This document shows, in pieces, positions 58,036 through 64,000 of a stretch of 64,000 bases of DNA. Origin of the DNA: Ypsolopha sequella. Lineage: Eukaryota; Arthropoda; Insecta; Lepidoptera; Ypsolophidae. The stretch's first letter is position 1; each line of letters begins with the position of its first letter. The DNA lies in NCBI GenBank assembly GCA_934047225.1, contig OW203983.1, positions 40,358,310 to 40,422,309 on the forward strand, read 5' to 3'. The position numbers and the translations under genes are program-made. The notes beneath the pieces are model-generated. The model did no database searches. It was not told the DNA's origin and saw only the letters and a program-made list of their open reading frames with translations.

Positions 58036-58346
58036 CATCTTCGACCAAAATAAAATGAATGGACTTTACAGTTTCCTCACTCATAACGAGTCTAAGCAAT
58101 TGGATATATACTTCAATACCTAATTTTTATTTTTATGTTTATTTTGCTTTTTGCACTTTGTAAATGCACAAGAAGGTATTTTTTCGTCAGTTATTTGGAT
58201 GGCATGTAATAAAAAGCGTACGTGTCACTCTTCTAACAGACAGAGACAGAGATGAAGTGAGAGCCGGCGCTCACTTTACAGACTTCAAAAATCTGTACGC
58301 TATGGCCCGTCCATTTATTTTATTTTGGTCGAAGATTAACATGTGG
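58036..58346. mobile_element. MITE with about 30-bp inverted ends
   Basis: TTAACATCTTCGACCAAAAT on the left and ATTTTGGTCGAAGATTAACA on the right. Further inner complementarity (GGAC/GTCC). Confidence 0.75.
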
Positions 58347-59082
58347 AAATAAGGATGAAAGTAACTTTGTAACTAATAGGCTATCGCAAAAAAGGGACAA
58401 ACAATAAAAAAAAAAAACGACAATGAGTTTTCCGTCTCCTCTTTGCTTAAGGCTTAGCGCTAACAGAGTTTTGAATAGACTTTTATAGACATATAAATAA
58501 CTATATTAATAAATCCGAGGTTTTTATGAAATCCTTTTCCAAAACTGTCAGAAAGTTGAACAAACCATGTACATTGTCGGGTCAGTTCGAAGATATACAT
58601 GATGAAATTTAAATCTCGAAATAAAGTATGAGTTTTGCAGCGAGGTATTAGAGTGTATAACATATTTTCGAAGAATAAGTACTCAGTCGCAGAACACTTG
58701 TGGAAAAAAAACGGCTGATAGAAGTAGCTTTTGCGAATGTACGTACTTTTGATATTACGCTTTGAAACGAAAAAATTAATGTTCGAATCAATGAGAAATT
58801 CATGTGCTTTATAAAATGATGGATAAGACAGAAAAGAAAGCTAGTTTAACAAACGAAAAGGTCAGAAATTTGAAGGGTTCTGTCAAAAGGTGAAATCCTT
58901 CTGGTTATATAATTGATAGACTTACCATTTGAAATTAAGGTTAAACGTACTATATTTTATACGAAATGTGTCTAATGATATGGTTATACATAGAGCCTAT
59001 AAATCAATTGATTATAGACATTGATTTTAATTTAATATTTAAAGATGCTTCCAAATTACTTGTTATTGTTAAATTGTCCTTT

Positions 59083-59200
59083 TTAGGGTTCCGTACCCGA
59101 AGCAGTTTTGTTTATACTTTCCCCAAGCGTGCCAAACGGGACCCTATTCCTAAGCCTCCGCTGTCTGTCTTTCCGTGTGTCACAGGAGTCTACAGCTTCA
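59083..59200 (+). repeat. Partial lepidopteran GGTTCCGTACC-family repeat
   Basis: TTTTAGGGTTCCGTACCCGA then CGGGACCCTATTCCTAAGCC and CTGTCTGTCTTTCCGTGTGT. Confidence 0.7.
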
Positions 59201-59224
59201 GGCGTTGTTGTAGGTAGCCAGTCA

Positions 59225-59571
59225 CGGGGATGGTGTGACACAAATTTTATACGAGCACCGCTGTGGCCACTTTTTGGAATAACATAATATTACCTAGTTA
59301 GTAAACATACGCGGCGCACACATAGATTCATTCGTCTTTATACAGCCAAAATAACACCGTATTTTACGTACCAAGCTATTACACATCACAGTATTCGCAA
59401 CTGTCCTACCAAGAGCCATTTCAAGAAAAAGCTAAAAGAGCACTATCTCTCACTGTCATAGTAAATAGGTAAGTTTATGTATACTTTATATGTATTTTAG
59501 GGAAAGTGTAAGTAAGTATATTATAATTATGTACGTATATTTTGTTAAGGTATCGTCATATCTATATATAT

Positions 59572-59602
<31 letters not shown>

Positions 59603-60075
59603 AATATATTATTTAGGATATATATTTTGTAGTACACGTATGTATGATTACTTATTTTAATAAAATTTCCCTTTCCCGCTTAGGTTTGCTGGAAGAAATC
59701 TCTTTTTAGAGATAAGCTCGCCTGTGTACATATCTTTTAATGTATTATTTGTTTTAACTGCTTTTCTGTGTACATTAAAGAATAAAGAATAAAAGAATAA
59801 ATAATTATTAAAAGCCATGACCAGCGGCCGTACTATGACACAGTTAGGTCCGTGTTGATAATGTTTGAAAAATACATTGCGGCGTTAATATTCTAATTCA
59901 ATGTGTGACGGTCTTAATAACCTGGAATGGACAAAATATTGTCTAATTTCAACGCTACTCTACGCTACGCTATAAATATTTCATGATAAGGTTGAAATTT
60001 TATTTACCGCAAAGTTTATTCTGTAAATATCAAGTAAATACATGTTTAAATTACTTACGAGTGAAATGAAATTCC
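59225..60075 (-). repeat. Inverted copy of the 52210-52620 repeat, with a LINE insertion
   Basis: The order and content mirror 52620 back to 52210. The match is split at about 59355-59815 by a LINE 3' fragment. The end retains the THAP relic KGISFHS and its GTAAGT donor on the minus strand. Confidence 0.75.
59370..59812 (+). pseudogene. LINE C terminus and 3' UTR
   Basis: HSIRNCPTKSHFKKKLKEHY LSLS and stop at 59462, then a 3' UTR with a (TA)n run (59560-59610), GCTGGAAGAAATCTCTTTTT AGAGAT and an AATAAAGAATAAAAGAATAA tail. Inserted into the repeat arm. Confidence 0.75.
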
Positions 60076-60439
60076 TTTGTACATTACTATACAATTTTCA
60101 AAGTTAAATTATATTATTTGCTAAGCCTGTAAAATTACATTAGCCCAACTTATACACGTATACCATAGTAATACCCTAGTTTTTAAAGAAATCGTTCCTT
60201 AAAAATAAGTGCGAACTTTCTATATCCCTTCCTTGCACGAGTTTTCTTCGATGTTGTCATATACAAACATCCTTTATGCACTCTTGTTATTATTTTGATA
60301 TTTTCCGAAGCACGGAGCGGGCGCGGCTGCTCTTAGAGATGCAATATTTTATAGCGTTCTTAAAGTGGCTTTAAAATTAAATTTAAAACAAGTTTGCAGT
60401 TTTATATAAGATACAATAACAGTAGCTGGTAAAAAAGTT

Positions 60440-60836
60440 TTTTCAATGCATGTGCTCGTAAAGGCCCACTTTTTATGCATCAAAACCCAACAGAAAGTCG
60501 ATTATTTTGCCCTAGGGCTTTATTATTATTATTATTTTTTTATTTGTTTCCAATGGTTGGCTAACCTGCAGCCTTTCCTGTGTACCATAGATGTTATAAT
60601 TTTTTTTCCCACTGTTTAACGGCTCTGGATACAATCCTTTTGAGCCAGTCATAATTTAAAGTTCACAAGATTATATTTGTTTTCATTTCCTCACACTATG
60701 CATTGAAAAACGTAGTATGATACACGGGCGTAAAAGCAATAAATTACTCGGTTACGTTTAAAACACTCGCTACGCTCGTGTTTTAAATCGTCCTAGTAAT
60801 TTATTCCTTTGCGCCCTTGTAGCATAAACTACTATT
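60440..60836 (+). repeat. Interspersed repeat family G, copy 3
   Basis: TTTTCAATGCATGTGCTCGT to GCATAAACTACTATTAG, colinear with 36723-37115. Confidence 0.8.
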
Positions 60837-61079
60837 AGGTAGGGACGTTGTTATACAGTTGTTATACAGTGTATAAGTTATAAGCAGAGGTCGGAATTAG
60901 GTAGTGTGATTGATGTACTGGTGCTGTGTTGATTTTAATATGGATATTCAAGAGATTAGAATTCTGATCGCGGTTTATGATGCTATATTTATTTGTATTG
61001 TTTTGTTTATTAAAGTTATTTTATCGATAGCGTCTGCTAATAAATAAAAGGAGAAAGAGTGACTAAAACTAGGCGATAT

Positions 61080-61465
61080 GTAAAAAAATAAATCCGGTTG
61101 CTTCTTTTCATGAAAGACACGGAAAATTTGTAATCAATTTCTAGCATATGCATTTTGACTAGGTATATAATCTAGAGTTTTGATTACTGGAAAACATGTT
61201 TGGATACATTTTCCTCCAAAGAAATAATTGCTGAAATGAGGACTTCAAACACACGAGGAGACGTTTGACGAATAGAAACTTGAACATATTTTATTAGATG
61301 GGTTTAAACTTTATCTAGAGTTTTAATTTTGGAAATTTTGCTAACTATTTTAGTTTTTTTTTTAATAAAAATATAAAACTAACTTTTTTCCCTGAATCCA
61401 CCCCTCTAGCACTGTGCGTTTTTTCGCTTGGAGTGACAGTGACAAAAAAAAACTCGCATAGCCTC
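61080..61465 (+). mobile_element. Family D-related element
   Basis: Ends CCACCCCTCTAGCACTGTGC, GTTTTTTCGCTTGGAGTGAC and CATAGCCTCTTAA. Reverse complement of 45030-45430. Confidence 0.6.
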
Positions 61466-62820
61466 TTAATATCAACATCTAGTTCCAAAATCAAAAATCA
61501 CACCCTTTCATTCCGAGCTCCGGTTATAAGTGAAGTAAGTTATTTTTTCCTATAGTAAAAATAAAAATAAAAATATCAATAGCTATTTTAGTGCATTAAT
61601 GTTTTCCTTCAGTATTTCATCTTCTTTCTACATGTAATTACAACGTCTGTCTGTATATGTGCTAAAAGAGCAAGAAACCACAAACCGGATTGCGGTTTTC
61701 ACTATTACCAAAAGGGCTTCTAGCGAAATGTTTTAGGTATGCGTTATTACGCTGTGGCTGACAAGGCCAACTTTATTAGTCTGTATGTATAAGTATACGC
61801 TTGTAACTTGGGAATCATTGGACGATTAAAGGGCTTCTGTAAGATAAATTAGCAGCTCGGTGTGTAACGGTACAAATATCGACGGAAACGACTGTATAAT
61901 TTTGTACTTAGTCCCTTTTGAATTAAGTAAGGTTAAGTTTTATTCTTAACAAAGCATCGTAAATAAAAAAAAAACAGTATTATTGTCAACAAATGTCACA
62001 TTTATATCGAACTTTTGTGTTATTCATATATACCTATAGAAAGATTCAAAAACATATTTTAACGCAGTTAACTTCTGAAACCCATTAAGTTGTGCCCAAA
62101 GTAGACTTTACCGTTTTAATAAAAGAAGGCGAAATGGGCACAGAACAGCTATATTTTTTCAATGCCTGCATAATAAAACACTCTGTATATTGAGTAGTTA
62201 TTGCAAATTTGATAAACGTGCCGCAGTTTCGTATTTGATATGGGTAGGATTTGCACCAATCAGTCGGCAGATCCCGGATTACCTCCAATTAATCATTTCG
62301 TATTCCGCATCGTAACCACAGAATATTCATGACCGGCTCCAATTTATGACAGACATAATTAGAGACGATCCTAAACAGGACTTAGGATCTCTTTATTTTA
62401 AGAACATTATGTTAATAACGGATGGTCTGCTGAACATTTCCACCAACTTAGGTGGTCATAACTGAAACAAGTCGAAGTAAAATAAGAAGAGCCTGAAGTC
62501 ACTTTCAGAACGGAGCCGCGGCCGTAACACTAGTTATCATTTACAAATGAAAGGTAATTTCATTCGTAAACATCTTGAGCACCTCTTCGAATAAAGGTAA
62601 TATAATTTTGCCTTTAACAGATTATTACCTCTATTAGCGACGTTTTATGGGACCTTAAATAGGGTCATTTCAGTTGATGGCCCAATTTCGTAGAGGTTCT
62701 TTGGTATTAATAAGCAACATTGTTTTGAACTTTACAAACTCGACACACGCAAGCCAAGCTATCTCTAGTAACACTAATATTATGAATATATACATCGAGA
62801 CCACACTCTATGGTAATTAA
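61466..62820. other. Stretch without a recognised gene
   Basis: No protein-like frame, RNA gene or repeat family noted. Confidence 0.4.
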
Positions 62821-62827
62821 TTAAGAT

Positions 62828-62954
62828 ATACAATGCCATCCCAAATTATATAAAAAACTCAGAAAAATACAGTATCTTCACGAAAACATTGAAAAATGAC
62901 CTCATAGACAAAGGCTATTATAATATAAATGAATTCTTCAATGACAATAAATAA
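62828..62954 (+). pseudogene. LINE ORF2 C-terminal fragment
   Basis: Frame IYNAIPNYIKNSEKYSIFTK then TLKNDLIDKGYYNINEFFND NK and stop, the terminal block seen also at the end of the 32493-34019 RT (KKAYYKINEYLDDG). Confidence 0.7.
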
Positions 62955-63195
62955 TTTGTACAATCCAAATAAAAAAAAATAAAAAAAGTAATATAGTATT
63001 CATAAATATAAATTAATATAAATTCAGATTAGTATATTTTATGTAATTAAGTAGTGGATAATAAATAATGAATACTGTATAAGTGTAGCAATTAATCATT
63101 AATAATGTGAATGTGTAAAATATTAAACTAGATATAAAAAGAAAAATATGTACATAATATTATATTATCAAAATCTAATAGCATATTTAGTTACA

Positions 63196-63558
63196 ATAGT
63201 AGTTTATGCTACAAGGGCGAAAAGGAATAAATTACGAGGTGTTTTAAACGTAGCCGAGTAATTTATTGCTCTTACGCCTGTGTATCGTACTACGTTTTTC
63301 AATGCAAAGTGTGAGGAAATAAAACAAATATAATCCTGTGAACTTTAAATTATGATTGGCTCAAAAGGACTGTGTCCAGAGCCGTCAAATAGTGGAAAAA
63401 AAGTATAAAATTTATGGCACACAGGAAAGGTTGCAGGTTAGCCAACCATTGTAAACAAATAAAAAAAACATAAAAAAAGCCCTAGGGCAAAATAATCGAC
63501 TTTCTGTTCGGTTTTGATGCATAAAAAGTGAGCCTTTACGAGCACTTTCATTGAAAAA
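63196..63558 (-). repeat. Interspersed repeat family G, copy 4 (inverted)
   Basis: AATAGTAGTTTATGCTACAA to TTACGAGCACTTTCATTGAA, with a deletion of the ACACTCGCTACGCTCG segment. Confidence 0.8.
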
Positions 63559-63579
63559 TAATTATAGTAATTTGCTGCG

Positions 63580-63680
63580 TCCTTACAGGACGTCACATTT
63601 TGTACATTTTCTTTATAAGATACCAACCACAATGAGACATGCAATAAATATATATGAATATGAATATGAATATGAATACA
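63580..63680 (+). mobile_element. LINE/SINE 3' end with (ATGAAT)n tail
   Basis: CAATAAATATATATGAATAT followed by repeated GAATAT units, a poly(A)-signal plus hexamer tail. Confidence 0.5.
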
Positions 63681-63804
63681 AATATAGTTTCTTTTATACA
63701 AGGTAACATTAATTTATGCAGCTAAATTTATACTGGAGGCTTGGTGAGTGATCAGTATTACGGAACAGTTAGATTTCTTGTGAAATTTGGAAAATAAAAT
63801 GTTG

Positions 63805-64000
63805 GCATTCCACCATGACAAATATCATCATCACTATAACACCATGCTTCACCATCATCCATGTATTCAGTTATTTTATTTTATGAATACTTGGATGATG
63901 GTGAAGCATGGTGTTATAGTGATAATGATATTTGTCGTGGTGGTAGGTTATAATTTAATTAATTAGTATAATTATCTAACTTGTGATTCCTCTAAGAGTT
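63805..64000 (+). mobile_element. LINE 3' end arranged as an inverted pair
   Basis: The right arm (63877-63945) encodes YLDDGEAWCYSDNDICRGG and runs into a 3' UTR matching 34015 onward, leaving the window. The left arm (63805-63875) is the same segment inverted. The parent family is the LINE at 32435-34675. Confidence 0.75.

Overview
This looks like nuclear DNA of an insect, most likely a moth or butterfly. It is AT-rich, its few host exons have GT-AG introns, and it is full of repeats whose ends resemble lepidopteran ones (for example GGTTCCGTACC-type repeats and TAGAGATG-ended hAT elements). The order-level call is inference from those motifs. No search could be run.

Host genes lie only in the first 9 kb. 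At the left edge, on the minus strand, is the 5' end of a secreted transferrin-like gene: a signal-peptide exon at 702-660, a transferrin-signature exon at 549-356 and the start of a third exon at 62-1. Divergent from it, about 1.4 kb away, is LYAR, a nucleolar zinc-finger protein of 407 residues in two exons (2110-2237 and 7806-8901). The 5.6-kb LYAR intron holds a decayed antisense LINE (endonuclease, RT and RNase H, LOA/Bilbo-like) plus several small foldback elements.

From 9 to 64 kb I find no convincing complete host gene. The region is layered transposon debris. LINE pieces are common: a CR1/Jockey-group copy with an unbroken RT at 32.4-34.7 kb, another at 49.2-51.0 kb carrying two nested MITEs, RTE ends, and many 3' ends with hexamer tails. 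There is a Penelope-like RT remnant at 21.1-21.6 kb and two hammerhead-ribozyme-like motifs near 40.8 and 46.6 kb. A Tc1/mariner-related DNA transposon with a DD82E (Sailor-type) transposase spans 53.9-55.8 kb; it has one GC-AG intron and one in-frame stop. Two non-autonomous hAT elements are present, one with a perfect 8-bp target duplication. At least ten MITE or foldback families occur in up to four or five copies each.

Oddities include a GC-rich 42-bp minisatellite at 40.4 kb, a small phage-like coding patch at 12.2-12.4 kb, a THAP-domain exon at 52.2 kb whose flanking sequence recurs inverted at 59.2-60.1 kb, and several near-perfect hairpins. Repeat boundaries are read by eye and may be off by some bases.
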